The notes below the pieces were generated by a model. That model did no database searches, was not told the origin of the DNA, and saw nothing but the letters and a program-made list of their open reading frames with translations. A DNA stretch of 64,000 nucleotides from Collinsella sp. (GTDB lineage Bacteria > Actinomycetota > Coriobacteriia > Coriobacteriales > Coriobacteriaceae), in assembly GCA_018380195.1 (NCBI GenBank), contig JAGZUC010000003.1:70557-134556 (forward strand), given 5' to 3'. Every line of letters starts with the position of its first letter. The first letter of the stretch is position 1. Both the position numbers and the translations under genes were made by a program. Shown here one piece after another: positions 8,057 to 17,261 of the stretch.

Positions 8057-10024
8057 CTAGCGTAGGGAGCGCAGGCCGCCGGCTTCCTTGTCGAGCACCG
8101 TAAAGCGCACGGCATCCAGGTGTTCCAAAATGCTGATGGCGCGCTTGCGCGACACACCCAGGGCCTCGCGCAGCACGCTCGTGGTGGCAGCGCCACCGGC
8201 ATCGGCGATGGCGGCGGCAACAAGCTCGCGCGCATGGGCCTCGGCGGCAGCGGACAGGGCAACGTCGCGCTCGACCTTCACGATCGAGCGGTTGAGCGAA
8301 AGCTCGCGCAGGGCACGCGTCATGGTGTCGCGATCGAGCTGCAGTTGCTCGCCCACCTCGGGCAACGTCGGTGCATCGAGGCCGGCTTCGTCCAGCAAGG
8401 CAACGATACGTTCGCAGGCTTCGCGAACCACGCGTGCCGCCGCGGCGGCCGAATGCGGATCGAATACCTCGGCGCCCTCGGCGGCGCACACACCACGCGA
8501 GCAGCCCTCGGCAATCAGAGCCGCGGCAACGCCTTCATCAGCGGCAGACCACGCAGCATGGGCAACGGCGCCAGGCGTAAAGCCCGTCTCCTTGGGAGCC
8601 GCCGTGTGCATGGCTGACAGGGTCGCCGCCAGTGCATCCATCGCGGCGTCGAGCACCGTGGCGTCCGCCAAGTAGTCCGCATCACCCACGGCAAGCTTGC
8701 GAACGGAGCCCTGCGACACCAACCCGCGCAGTGCGGCATCGACCTCGCCGACACCAAGATCCAAAGCGTCGGTAACATCAACCGCCGTAACCGGCAGCAT
8801 CTGCAGCGCCAGCCAAGCGCCCACACCGCCCGCGGTATCGCCGGCCTCAAGCGCTGCAAGCAGCGTGCGCTCCCCCGCCGAAAGCTCGCGCGAGCGGCGG
8901 CAGCGCGAAAGCAGCACGCGCCCGCCGCCGATGAGCATAACGGGCGAATACGACAGCACCACGGCGTGGTCTCCGGCGCGCAGCGGCAGCGGCTCCTCCA
9001 GGCGCACCTGCACGGTACGGGTCTCGCCCACCGCCATGGGGGCCTCGCCCTCCAAAAGCATGATGCGACCGACATCCTCGGCCGTGCCGGCCATCACATG
9101 CACGCGCACACCCGGCTCGAGCACACGCGGCTTGGCTCCCTCACGGCCCAGGTAGGTGAACGTCATCATAAAGCGTAACGTCTGACCAAAGCGATTCGCC
9201 ACGCCCAGCAACTCGCCGCGGTCAAGCGCCGCGACACCGTCACCAACTAGGTTGAGCGCCACACGCTGACCAGGCAGCGCGCGCGGCGTATCGCCATGCA
9301 CCTGAATCCCGCGCACGCGACAGACCGTACGCGACGGCAAAGCCATCAGCTCATCGCCCACCGCAACCGGCGCATCGTGCAGCGTTCCCGTCACGACGGT
9401 GCCGGCGCCCTTGATCGTAAAGCAGCGGTCGATGGGCAGGCGAGGCGAGGCGCCGCTCCGATCGGAACGGTCGCGGCAGGAATCCCAGCAGGTACCAACC
9501 TGATCGTCAAGCGCTGCCAGCAGCGCATCAATCCCCGCGCCGGTCTTAGACGAAACAGGCACGATCGGCGCGTCCGCAAACACGGTACCCGACAAAAAGT
9601 CATCGACGTCGAGCTCGGCAAGCTCGATCATCTCGCTATCGGCCAGGTCGCACATCGTAAGCGCCACCACCATATGCGTGACGCCCAGCAGCTCCAACAC
9701 GTGCACGTGCTCGCGCGTCTGCGGCATTACGCCCTCCACGGCAGAGACCACCAGCACGGCAACGTCGACGCCCGTCGCACCCTGCACCATGGCGCGCAAG
9801 TAATGTGCGTGACCCGGCACGTCGACCAGACCAACGATCTTGCCACTCGGCAGCGCCAGCTCGCCAAAGCCCAGCTCCACGGTCATGCCACGACGGCGCT
9901 CAACCTCCAGACGGTCGGGGTTTTTACCCGTAAGCGCCTCGATGAGCGCCGACTTACCGTGGTCGACATGACCCGCCGTGCCAACGATAACGGGACACTC
10001 CACCAGCGCCTGAACCTCACTCAT
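8057..10024 (-). CDS. selB: Selenocysteine-specific elongation factor SelB
   Basis: 655 residues. GTPase that delivers Sec-tRNA to ribosomes paused at UGA next to a SECIS hairpin. The N-terminal EF-Tu-like domain shows the P-loop GTAGHVDHGKSALIEALTG and DVPGHAHYLRAM switch II; the MCDL segment stands where the NKxD motif lies. EF-Tu-like beta domains follow, with the C-terminal third made of winged-helix repeats that bind the SECIS RNA. It overlaps selA by four bases (ATGA), so the two are coupled. tRNA-Sec lies downstream. Two Sec genes in the window (fdhF, selD) are its clients. Confidence 0.97.
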   Translation of the reverse strand: MSEVQALVECPVIVGTAGHVDHGKSALIEALTGKNPDRLEVERRRGMTVELGFGELALPSGKIVGLVDVPGHAHYLRAMVQGATGVDVAVLVVSAVEGVMPQTREHVHVLELLGVTHMVVALTMCDLADSEMIELAELDVDDFLSGTVFADAPIVPVSSKTGAGIDALLAALDDQVGTCWDSCRDRSDRSGASPRLPIDRCFTIKGAGTVVTGTLHDAPVAVGDELMALPSRTVCRVRGIQVHGDTPRALPGQRVALNLVGDGVAALDRGELLGVANRFGQTLRFMMTFTYLGREGAKPRVLEPGVRVHVMAGTAEDVGRIMLLEGEAPMAVGETRTVQVRLEEPLPLRAGDHAVVLSYSPVMLIGGGRVLLSRCRRSRELSAGERTLLAALEAGDTAGGVGAWLALQMLPVTAVDVTDALDLGVGEVDAALRGLVSQGSVRKLAVGDADYLADATVLDAAMDALAATLSAMHTAAPKETGFTPGAVAHAAWSAADEGVAAALIAEGCSRGVCAAEGAEVFDPHSAAAAARVVREACERIVALLDEAGLDAPTLPEVGEQLQLDRDTMTRALRELSLNRSIVKVERDVALSAAAEAHARELVAAAIADAGGAATTSVLREALGVSRKRAISILEHLDAVRFTVLDKEAGGLRSLR

Positions 10025-11478
10025 CGTGCAACCGCCTTCTCAACGCACGCGACGAGCGTCGATGCCGCCGTCTCGATATCGCGGTCGCCCACGAGCGTGC
10101 GCACATCAAACAGAATGCGGTCGTGCGAGGCGCGCGTGACGACCGGCGTATCGAAGTCTTGAACGAGCGAGCGCTTGAGCGCGTCGACGGACAGGCGCCC
10201 GTCGACCGGGCAGACGGCCACGCACATCGTGGGTAGCTCCACGGTAGGCAGCGAGCCGCCGCCGGGAGTCGACGACTCCTCGACGATCTCCACCTGAACG
10301 GCGCACGGGCAACCCGCCTTATCGAGGCCCGCCACCATCAGATCGCGCAACTTGCGTGCGCGACGCTCCAGATGGGCCTGCGGAAGCGTGAGCATATTGA
10401 GCACCGGTACCTCGCGATGGGCCACATCCGCCCCATCCATGTAAATACGTAGTGTAGCCTCGAGCGCCGCCAGTGCGAGCTTGCCCGGGCGCAGGGCACG
10501 CATAAGCGGATGCGACCCGCAGGCCTGGACCAGATCGCGACGGCCCATGATAATTCCCGCTTGTGCGGCACCGAGCAGCTTATCGCCCGAGCATGACACG
10601 ATATCGAGCCCCGCCGCGACCGAAGCCGGCGTGGGTTCCTCGCCGCCGTGTACCAAGATGTCGTCGGGCAACAGCGCGCCCGAGCCCTGGTCCTCGTAGA
10701 ACAGCAGGCCATGCTTGTGGGCCAGAGCGGCAAGCTCCCGAGAGCCCACCTCCTCGTGAAAACCCTCGATGCGATAGTTGGAAGGATGGACCTTAAGGAT
10801 CATCGCCGTATCGGGCGTGATGGCGCGCTCGTAGTCGCCTAGGTGCGTGCGGTTGGTGGCGCCGACCTCGACGAGTTTGGCGCCCGAAGCCGCCATGACA
10901 TCGGGGATGCGGAAGCTGCCGCCGATCTCGACAAGCTCGCCGCGGCTGACGATGACCTCTTTGCCTGCGGCATGGGTCGCCAGCACCAGCAGCACAGCGG
11001 CGGCGTTGTTGTTAACGACCAGCGCGTCCTCGGCACCGGTAAGCGAGCGGATGAGCTGCGCGGCATGCTCCTTGCGCGACCCGCGCGAGCAGGTGTCCAC
11101 GCTGTACTCGAGCGTGCTGTAGCCGCGCGCGACCTCGGCCACGGCCTTTGCCGCCGACTCCGCGAGCGGGGCGCGACCCAAGTTGGTATGGATGACCACG
11201 CCCGTAGCGTTGACGGCAGGGCGCAGGCTCGGCAGCGCGGAGCGGTGCGCACGCCACTCGATGGCCGAAGCAAGGTCGCGCTTAGAACGCGGGGTGGCGC
11301 CGGCGCGAATGGCGGCGCGCTCCTCGTCGAGCTCAGCCGTCACGGCAACATGGACCACCGCGTCGCAGGTCTCCCCCGCCGCCTTCACCACCGGCCACTC
11401 GGCAAGCAGCTCGTTAACGGAAGGAATGGCGCGCAGGCGGGCGCGCACCTCATCGGACATGTTCTGGCTATCGCTCAT
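10021..11478 (-). CDS. selA: L-seryl-tRNA(Sec) selenium transferase SelA
   Basis: 485 residues. PLP enzyme that converts Ser-tRNA(Sec) to Sec-tRNA(Sec) with selenophosphate from SelD. The PLP-binding lysine lies in DIVSCSGDKLLGAAQAGII, and the segment GVVIHTNLGRAPL is typical of bacterial SelA. The start at 11478 has a GAAAGG site; a second in-frame ATG at 11460 is possible. It overlaps selB at the 3' end and lies 76 bp after the molybdopterin oxidoreductase, so all three may share a transcript. Confidence 0.97.
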   Translation of the reverse strand: MSDSQNMSDEVRARLRAIPSVNELLAEWPVVKAAGETCDAVVHVAVTAELDEERAAIRAGATPRSKRDLASAIEWRAHRSALPSLRPAVNATGVVIHTNLGRAPLAESAAKAVAEVARGYSTLEYSVDTCSRGSRKEHAAQLIRSLTGAEDALVVNNNAAAVLLVLATHAAGKEVIVSRGELVEIGGSFRIPDVMAASGAKLVEVGATNRTHLGDYERAITPDTAMILKVHPSNYRIEGFHEEVGSRELAALAHKHGLLFYEDQGSGALLPDDILVHGGEEPTPASVAAGLDIVSCSGDKLLGAAQAGIIMGRRDLVQACGSHPLMRALRPGKLALAALEATLRIYMDGADVAHREVPVLNMLTLPQAHLERRARKLRDLMVAGLDKAGCPCAVQVEIVEESSTPGGGSLPTVELPTMCVAVCPVDGRLSVDALKRSLVQDFDTPVVTRASHDRILFDVRTLVGDRDIETAASTLVACVEKAVAR

Positions 11479-11554
11479 GTGCGACCTTTCAAAACCAAAG
11501 GTGAATCAATCGTTCGAACGTCAAACTATCAGCCAATTCGATCGGCTGAGTCAA

Positions 11555-13672
11555 TCAATCGCTATTATCCTCGCGTGCCGCGATCTTTTCCACGCGAACG
11601 GCGTTTTCCTGGGTGAGCGCAGCGCCCGTCAACGGGTCCCAACGCAACGGCGTATGGTCGAGCGGGCCGACGCCAAGTGCCTGGGCGCCATCCGCGCCAG
11701 CGCCAAACGAACGCCCGCCGGGAGCCGCCGACGTAAAGATGCACGCCGGGTGCAGATAGGGCGTCGTCTCCACGCGCACGCGATCGCGACCCATGTCGCT
11801 CACAAGCTCGACGATCTCGCCGTCGACGATGTCCATGCGCGCAGCAGCATCGGCATTCATCTGCACGGCATCCAGGTCCGATCCGGCCTCGGCGGCACCT
11901 TGGGCCGCAAGCCTTCGCGAGGTATGCGACTCAAAGGGACGGTTGCCGCTAATGAGGCGAAACATCCCCGGACCGGGCTCCACCATGGGAGCGATCCAGT
12001 TGGGTACACGACCCAGACCGGCTCGTTCCCATACGTCGCTTGCCAGCGCAATTTTGCCGCCATCCAAGGGAATCGCCGACTCGCCCGTACGCGACGGCAA
12101 CGCAACACCCGTGTCGGCCCAGCCGCACTCCTTGAGCTCGTCCAGATTGATCCCAAAAGGCGCCACCTGGGCAGCCGCCAGATCGTCAGACGTAAACTGG
12201 AAGTACTCGCCCACGCCACACGCCTGCGCCAGACCGGCAAAAATCTCCCGACCGGGACGTGAGTCGTCATGCTGCACAGGCAGCACGGCGTTGCGGTAGA
12301 ACACGCGCGCATCGTTGGCGCCCACGACCGTACCCACACCGCGGTCGGCCTCCAGATACGTCACGTCGGGCAACACGAAGTCAGAAGCACGCGCCGTCTC
12401 GGACCAGCGAATATCAATCGTCACGAGCAAGTCGAGCTGCTGCAAAATACCCAACCAAGCCTGCGCGTTGCCATAACCCGCACCGGGGTTACTGGCATAG
12501 ACGATGAGTCCACGCAAATCGCCGGCAAGAATCGACTGACCGATGGTCGTACACAGGCCGCGCACCGGATCGACCAGTGGATAGCGCTCGGACCCCAGCT
12601 TGGGCCCGCGTGGCACCGGCGGCGTCGCAAAGCGTGCGGGATCGAGGTCGCCCAACACAAGCGGCGTGGGCGGGTTGAGCGCGCCGCCCGCGTGTCCGAT
12701 GCAGCCCAGCAGCACATCGACCAAGCAAATAGCGCGCGCGGTCTGGGTGCTATTGGCATACGCGATACCGATGCCGCCATGAAAGCCCGCGTCCACCACA
12801 GCGGCAGGCGCGGCGGCAGCGAGATCGCGCGCCGTGGCGACAATCTCTGCGGCCGGCACGTCGCACATCGACTCGGCCCACTCGGGCGTCCAAGCACGGG
12901 CCGCCTGCGCCAGCTCGTCAAAACCCGTGGTATAGCGGGTCACGAACTCATGGTCATACAGGTCCTCGGCAATCAAGACATGCGCAATGCCCAGCAGCAA
13001 GGCCAAATCGCATCCGGGACGCACGCGCAGCCAGCGGTCGGCAATAGCAGCCGAACCGCTGCGCCGAGGGTCAACCACGATAATCTTCGTCCCACGGCGA
13101 CGGGCATCGTTGAGCGCATCAACGGCCCCCATCGTCGATGAATCGACAATGGAACGCCCCAGATACATGATGCAATCGGTGTGCGCGAGGTCGGAGGCGG
13201 GACTATAGCCCAGGCTGTGCTCCCAACCGGTAAGTCGGCTTACTTCGCAGGCACCGTCTGCACCGTATACGTTGGGCGAGCCCAGCGCATGCATAAAACG
13301 ACACGCCCAGTAGCGGTCGAACGAGGGCACGCCGAGCGTCATGCCCAGCGCACGAGGCCCGCACTCGTCAACAATCCCCAAAAGACGCTCGGCAATCCGA
13401 GCAAACGCCTCGTCCCAGGAAATCGCATCAAACCCTGAGCCATCAGCTCGTCGGCGCATGGGGTGCACAATGCGGTCGCGCTCGTCAAACGGCATTGCCA
13501 GGCGATGCCGTCCGCGGGCGCACAGGGCACGCGCCGCGCACGGATGCCCCGGCACCGGCAGCTCGGCCACCACACGCCCATCCTCAACATGGGCCGCAAA
13601 GGCGCAATCGGCATAGCATCCCCCGCATGTGGTCACCACGGCGCGACCGTCGCGCTTCACAGCAGATGCCAT
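11555..13672 (-). CDS. Molybdopterin oxidoreductase of the DMSO-reductase family, substrate unknown
   Basis: 705 residues. An N-terminal 4Fe-4S motif CGGCYADC with a later cysteine (ALCAR, near residue 52) starts the protein, followed by the molybdopterin fold. The likely Mo ligand is the cysteine in GADGACEVSRLTGW, so this enzyme is not a selenoprotein. No Tat signal is present, so it is probably cytoplasmic. Residues TSAAPGG and a C-terminal cofactor-binding domain complete the family layout. It is encoded immediately upstream of selA-selB and separated from focA by a terminator. Formate dehydrogenase-like, polysulfide/thiosulfate-reductase-like or other roles are all possible. Start at 13672 with AAAGGGG upstream. 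Confidence 0.85.
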   Translation of the reverse strand: MASAVKRDGRAVVTTCGGCYADCAFAAHVEDGRVVAELPVPGHPCAARALCARGRHRLAMPFDERDRIVHPMRRRADGSGFDAISWDEAFARIAERLLGIVDECGPRALGMTLGVPSFDRYWACRFMHALGSPNVYGADGACEVSRLTGWEHSLGYSPASDLAHTDCIMYLGRSIVDSSTMGAVDALNDARRRGTKIIVVDPRRSGSAAIADRWLRVRPGCDLALLLGIAHVLIAEDLYDHEFVTRYTTGFDELAQAARAWTPEWAESMCDVPAAEIVATARDLAAAAPAAVVDAGFHGGIGIAYANSTQTARAICLVDVLLGCIGHAGGALNPPTPLVLGDLDPARFATPPVPRGPKLGSERYPLVDPVRGLCTTIGQSILAGDLRGLIVYASNPGAGYGNAQAWLGILQQLDLLVTIDIRWSETARASDFVLPDVTYLEADRGVGTVVGANDARVFYRNAVLPVQHDDSRPGREIFAGLAQACGVGEYFQFTSDDLAAAQVAPFGINLDELKECGWADTGVALPSRTGESAIPLDGGKIALASDVWERAGLGRVPNWIAPMVEPGPGMFRLISGNRPFESHTSRRLAAQGAAEAGSDLDAVQMNADAAARMDIVDGEIVELVSDMGRDRVRVETTPYLHPACIFTSAAPGGRSFGAGADGAQALGVGPLDHTPLRWDPLTGAALTQENAVRVEKIAAREDNSD

Positions 13673-13735
13673 CTCGATTACCCCTTTCATCAGCCAAACA
13701 CAACAGGCCAAAAGCCCGGCAACGAGCCCCAGACC

Positions 13736-13772
13736 CAAAAAGCCTCCCGCACGGCAACGCCCCGCGGGAGGC
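13736..13772 (-). terminator. Terminator of the hyf-focA operon
   Basis: On the minus strand CCTCCCGC pairs with GCGGGAGG and is followed by CTTTTTGGG, 23 bases after the focA stop. It separates the hydrogenlyase operon from the oxidoreductase-selA-selB unit. Confidence 0.85.
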
Positions 13773-13794
13773 CCAACATCAAACAGACGGTACC

Positions 13795-14634
13795 TTACGC
13801 CTCGGACTTCTTAGCGTAGACAAACCAATAGCCGAGCGCGATCAGAACCGCGCCGCCCACGATGTTGCCCAGCGTGGCGGCGGACAGGTTAAACGCAATG
13901 CCCGCAGCGTTGAGCGCATCAGCGCCGGCGACGTCGGCACCATAGCCGCACGCGTGCATCACGGCGCCCATAGGCAAAAAGTACATGTTGGCGACGCAGT
14001 GCTCAAAACCGCAGGCCACAAAGGCAGCGATCGGCAGCAAAATGCCCACAACCTTATCGACTACGGTCTTGCCGGCGGTACCGATCCACACGGCAAGGCA
14101 CACAAAGATGTTGCACAGGATGCCGCGGAAGAAGATCGTCACCCAGTCGATTGTCACCTTGCCGGCGGCGACGCTCACCATGGAGTTGGCGACCGCCTCG
14201 CCGTTAAGCTTATAGATGCCGGCCATGTACACCAAAAAGACGATGAACAGGGCACCGACAAAATTGCCGACCCACACGACGAGCCATGCCTTGAGCATCT
14301 GAGCCAGGGTGATCTTTTTGCTCTTGAGCGCGCAGACCATAAGCGAGTTGCCGGTGAACAGCTCGGCGCCGCACACCAGCACGAGCACCAGGCCCAGGCA
14401 AAAGCACAGGCCGCCCACGACACGCTGAGCGCCCCAGCCCAGCGTGCTATCGCTCAAGAACACGGTAAAGAACAGGCCGCCGAAGGCAATGAACGCGCCG
14501 GCGAACATTGCCAACAGAAAGGCCTTTGCGACCGGCAGGTTGGCCTTGGTCACGCCGGCGGCCTCGGTCTTGGCCTCGATCGCGGCGGGCGCCAGGCAAT
14601 CGGGAGCGGGGTACTCCACCTTGGAATCTGCCAT
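13795..14634 (-). CDS. focA: Formate/nitrite channel (FocA/FocB type)
   Basis: 279 residues, six predicted membrane helices, pentameric aquaporin-like formate channel. It retains GGLFFTVF, the segment FTGNSLMVCALKSKK, and NIFVCLAVWIG followed by FEHCVANMYFLP, the conserved stretch around the pore histidine. It is the last gene of the hydrogenlyase cluster, as focB is in the E. coli hyf operon, and would move formate in or out for FdhF. Start at 14634, with GAAAGAAG upstream; the terminator lies after it. Confidence 0.94.
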   Translation of the reverse strand: MADSKVEYPAPDCLAPAAIEAKTEAAGVTKANLPVAKAFLLAMFAGAFIAFGGLFFTVFLSDSTLGWGAQRVVGGLCFCLGLVLVLVCGAELFTGNSLMVCALKSKKITLAQMLKAWLVVWVGNFVGALFIVFLVYMAGIYKLNGEAVANSMVSVAAGKVTIDWVTIFFRGILCNIFVCLAVWIGTAGKTVVDKVVGILLPIAAFVACGFEHCVANMYFLPMGAVMHACGYGADVAGADALNAAGIAFNLSAATLGNIVGGAVLIALGYWFVYAKKSEA

Positions 14635-14673
14635 GTCAATCACTTCTTTCCTAATCAGCAGGGACAAGCGCTC

Positions 14674-15177
14674 CTATTGCTCTTGCCCCAAGCGGACAAA
14701 GTGGGAAAAGTCATTGGCGGCCACGGCGTCGTACACGGCGTCGACGGCGTCAAAGACTTCCGGGGACATGGGGTTGTAGAACTCCGTGTCGCCCGGCTGA
14801 ATCCCAACGAAGACGATATCATCACACGATTGCTCAATCTCTTCGATCAGAATCGACAAAGGAAGCGAATGCGTGGTGAACATCGACTTGCGGGCCACAT
14901 CGCGCTTGTCGAGCAAGCGGATGGACCCGACGGGCAGTGCCATGTCGGCGGCATCGACCAAGACCAGGCGAGGCGGACGCTCGCGCTTGACCTCGATGAT
15001 GTCGTCCTCGGGCGTTTGGCCTCCGTCGATGGTGTACCAACCGGCGATAGGTGTGTCTTCCATCTTTTTGGAGAGCACGGGGCCGGCGGCATCGTCGGCA
15101 CGCAGCACGCTTCCCGCCGTGAGCACGATACCCGCAAACGGGGCGCCGTTCACACGTCCATCCACAACGCGACCCAT
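14674..15177 (-). CDS. hycI: Hydrogenase maturation endopeptidase HycI
   Basis: 167 residues. Protease that removes the C-terminal tail of the hydrogenase large subunit after nickel insertion. The protein aligns by eye with E. coli HycI along its length: an N-terminal LRADDAAGPVL with the nickel-binding acid, DGGQTPEDDI, VLVDAADM, TTHSLPLSILI and FVGIQPGDTEFYNPMS. Its substrate is presumably HyfG, which ends with a removable tail. The start overlaps the stop of the hycH-like gene (TAATG). E. coli hyf lacks its own protease gene, so its presence here makes the cluster more self-contained. Confidence 0.93.
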   Translation of the reverse strand: MGRVVDGRVNGAPFAGIVLTAGSVLRADDAAGPVLSKKMEDTPIAGWYTIDGGQTPEDDIIEVKRERPPRLVLVDAADMALPVGSIRLLDKRDVARKSMFTTHSLPLSILIEEIEQSCDDIVFVGIQPGDTEFYNPMSPEVFDAVDAVYDAVAANDFSHFVRLGQEQ

Positions 15178-15758
15178 TACTGCAACCTCCCCGTCAGATA
15201 CACGCCCGACACATCGCGCACGCGCTCAACCAGATCGCGGAACTTCATCAGAAACGCGACCTGCTGGGCATGCAGGCCAAAGTCGTCGTCGAACACCGAG
15301 ATGCCGGCCTTGGCCGACCCGCGAAAACCACGCTCGTCGAGCAGCGCATCGCAGGCCTCGAGCAGCGACGGCACCGCCGCCTTGTCGAGCTGGCACTCGC
15401 CAAAGGAGCGGATGGCCTCGAACTTGGTCTTGGCCTCCCCCTCCGGCAGCGCGTCGACGAGCGAATAGAACACATCCACCGGCACCGACAGGCGCGGCTC
15501 AAAGCAGTCGAGCACGCCGGTGTGGTGGCCCACGGCGAGCGTGTAGTACAGCACGTCGCAGGCCTCTTGGGGAACGTCTTCCTCGGTCTCCACAAACTTA
15601 CGCGTGAGCTCATAGAAGACCACCTGGTCGGGCGCATGGCCCAGGCAGGGGTCGGCGACGCCCTCGGCAGCCTCGTCGCTTGCGCGCGAGGCATCGCCAA
15701 AGGAGCCGCCGAGCATGCCGGGGCCCGCAAAGTAACCAGAGCGGTCCGTGAGCTCCAT
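15177..15758 (-). CDS. hycH: Formate hydrogenlyase maturation protein HycH/HyfJ
   Basis: 193 residues. Accessory protein of FHL assembly, soluble, not part of the final complex. Recognised from family character (YELTRKFVE, VLYYTLAVGHHTGVLDCF, CQLDKAAVPSLLEAC) and from its place between the NuoB-like subunit and HycI. Start codon directly follows the hyfI stop, with no gap. Exact biochemical role in the family is unresolved. Confidence 0.88.
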   Translation of the reverse strand: MELTDRSGYFAGPGMLGGSFGDASRASDEAAEGVADPCLGHAPDQVVFYELTRKFVETEEDVPQEACDVLYYTLAVGHHTGVLDCFEPRLSVPVDVFYSLVDALPEGEAKTKFEAIRSFGECQLDKAAVPSLLEACDALLDERGFRGSAKAGISVFDDDFGLHAQQVAFLMKFRDLVERVRDVSGVYLTGRLQ

Positions 15759-16541
15759 CTAGCGACCTCCGGCCAGCACCAGATCCTGCAGCGCCGAGTA
15801 CACCTCGACGCGGCGCGGATCGTCCTGCTTGTCGATGAGCAGCGCCATGGCACCGCGGATATCGCCCTTGGGCGCGCCCTCGAGCGTATCCATAAACTCG
15901 TTGGCCAGGTCGCGGCCGTAACGGTAGCCGCTCATGGCGCGAGCTTCGCGCTCGATGGCAACGCGCAGCTTGTACGGCACGCCGGGGTGCAGGATATCGG
16001 CTTGCTCGCCGGCGGCCTCCACGGTGGTCTCGGCATGGAGCTTTTGGTCCAGCAGACCGAGCGCCATGGCAAAGCCGTAGATGGTCTGCGCGGGGCTGGG
16101 CGGGCAGCCGGGGATGTAGACATCGACCGGCAAGATCTTGTCCGTGCCGCCCCAGACGCAGTAGTTGTCGTAGAAGATGCCACCGGTGCAGCCGCACGCG
16201 CCATAGGACACCACGATCTTGGGATCGGGTGCGGCCTCAAAGGCGCGCAGGGCCGGCATGCGCATGGCACGCGTCACGGCACCGGTGTACAGCAGCACAT
16301 CGGCGTGACGGGGCGAGGGCACGACCTTGATGCCAAAGCGCTCGACGTCGAAGACGGGAGTGATGGAACCGAAGATCTCGATCTCGCAGCCGTTGCAGCC
16401 GCCGCAGTCAACGCGGTAGACGTACACCGAGCGCTTGATCTTCTTAAGAAGGGTCGCCTTGGCCTTCTCGATGCTCTCGTCGAGCTCGATCTTGGTCGGG
16501 CGGTACTGAAGCCGCTCGGGCAAAAGCGTGGGTTCGGCCAT
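15759..16541 (-). CDS. hyfI: Hydrogenase-4 small subunit HyfI/HycG (NuoB-like)
   Basis: 260 residues. Iron-sulfur subunit that passes electrons between the NiFe site and HyfH. The proximal cluster ligands are seen in VDCGGCNGCEIE, SYGACGCTGGIF and VYIPGCPPSP. No twin-arginine signal, as expected for the cytoplasm-facing group 4 enzymes. The C-terminal extension past residue 180 is longer than NuoB and typical of HycG/HyfI. It follows hyfH by 2 bp. Confidence 0.95.
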   Translation of the reverse strand: MAEPTLLPERLQYRPTKIELDESIEKAKATLLKKIKRSVYVYRVDCGGCNGCEIEIFGSITPVFDVERFGIKVVPSPRHADVLLYTGAVTRAMRMPALRAFEAAPDPKIVVSYGACGCTGGIFYDNYCVWGGTDKILPVDVYIPGCPPSPAQTIYGFAMALGLLDQKLHAETTVEAAGEQADILHPGVPYKLRVAIEREARAMSGYRYGRDLANEFMDTLEGAPKGDIRGAMALLIDKQDDPRRVEVYSALQDLVLAGGR

Positions 16542-16543
16542 GG

Positions 16544-17260
16544 TTACTCCTCCTTCGTATCAAAATCCATGATGATGCCTTCGACCGGTGCAGGACCGGC
16601 GGGAATCTCGGGCGCATCGGGGTTGAGCTCGCGGTCGACATACTCCGGGTTCACGCCGTGGCCGCCCAAATACTCCATGCCGGGGCCCTGGGGCTCACCG
16701 GACGCAAGCGTCTCGTTGGCAGCCATGCCGCGCGCGTTGCCGGTCTTTACGGCCGAGGCGGCGCGCAGGGCGTCGAGCTCGCGCTTGCACTCCTGGCACA
16801 TACCGACGGTACGGGCAGCCTGCTCGGCCTCCATGCCGCCGGCCTTTTGCAGCAGGCGCTTGGCGTAGTCGATCTCCTTGTGCGGGGCGAACGGCTTGCC
16901 GCAGCGCGAGCAGTGCTCGAGCGTATAGACGCTCTTGCTGGTGAGGTCGTCCTTGCTCATGACGGCCAGCTCAAACTCCTCGGTGAGCTTGATGGCCTCC
17001 ATGGGGCAGGCTTCCTCACAGCGGCCGCAAAAGATGCAGCGGCCGTAGTCGATCGACCAGGTGATGGTATCGGCCGCAAGGTCGGTGTCCATGCGAATGG
17101 CATCGGCCGGGCACGCCACGCCGCAGGCACCGCAGGCGATGCAAAGCTCGGCATTGTGCTCGGGCTTGCCGCGCATGTCCTTGTTGGTGGGGAACGGCGC
17201 AAACGGGTACTTGACCGTCGCGTCGCCGGCCTTGGCGTTAACCTTCCAAAGCTTCAGCAT
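16544..17260 (-). CDS. hyfH: Hydrogenase-4 ferredoxin subunit HyfH/HycF (NuoI-like)
   Basis: 238 residues. Two 4Fe-4S motifs (CIACGACGVACP and CIFCGRCEEACP) make it the electron link between the HyfA/FdhF branch and HyfI. The C-terminal half has two further CxxC pairs (HCSRCGKPFAPH and MCQECKREL), which could bind zinc or an extra cluster, a feature seen in HycF. Start ATG 17258-17260 lies just inside the end of hyfG (CTAATATG). Confidence 0.94.
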   Translation of the reverse strand: MLKLWKVNAKAGDATVKYPFAPFPTNKDMRGKPEHNAELCIACGACGVACPADAIRMDTDLAADTITWSIDYGRCIFCGRCEEACPMEAIKLTEEFELAVMSKDDLTSKSVYTLEHCSRCGKPFAPHKEIDYAKRLLQKAGGMEAEQAARTVGMCQECKRELDALRAASAVKTGNARGMAANETLASGEPQGPGMEYLGGHGVNPEYVDRELNPDAPEIPAGPAPVEGIIMDFDTKEE

Positions 17261-17261
17261 A

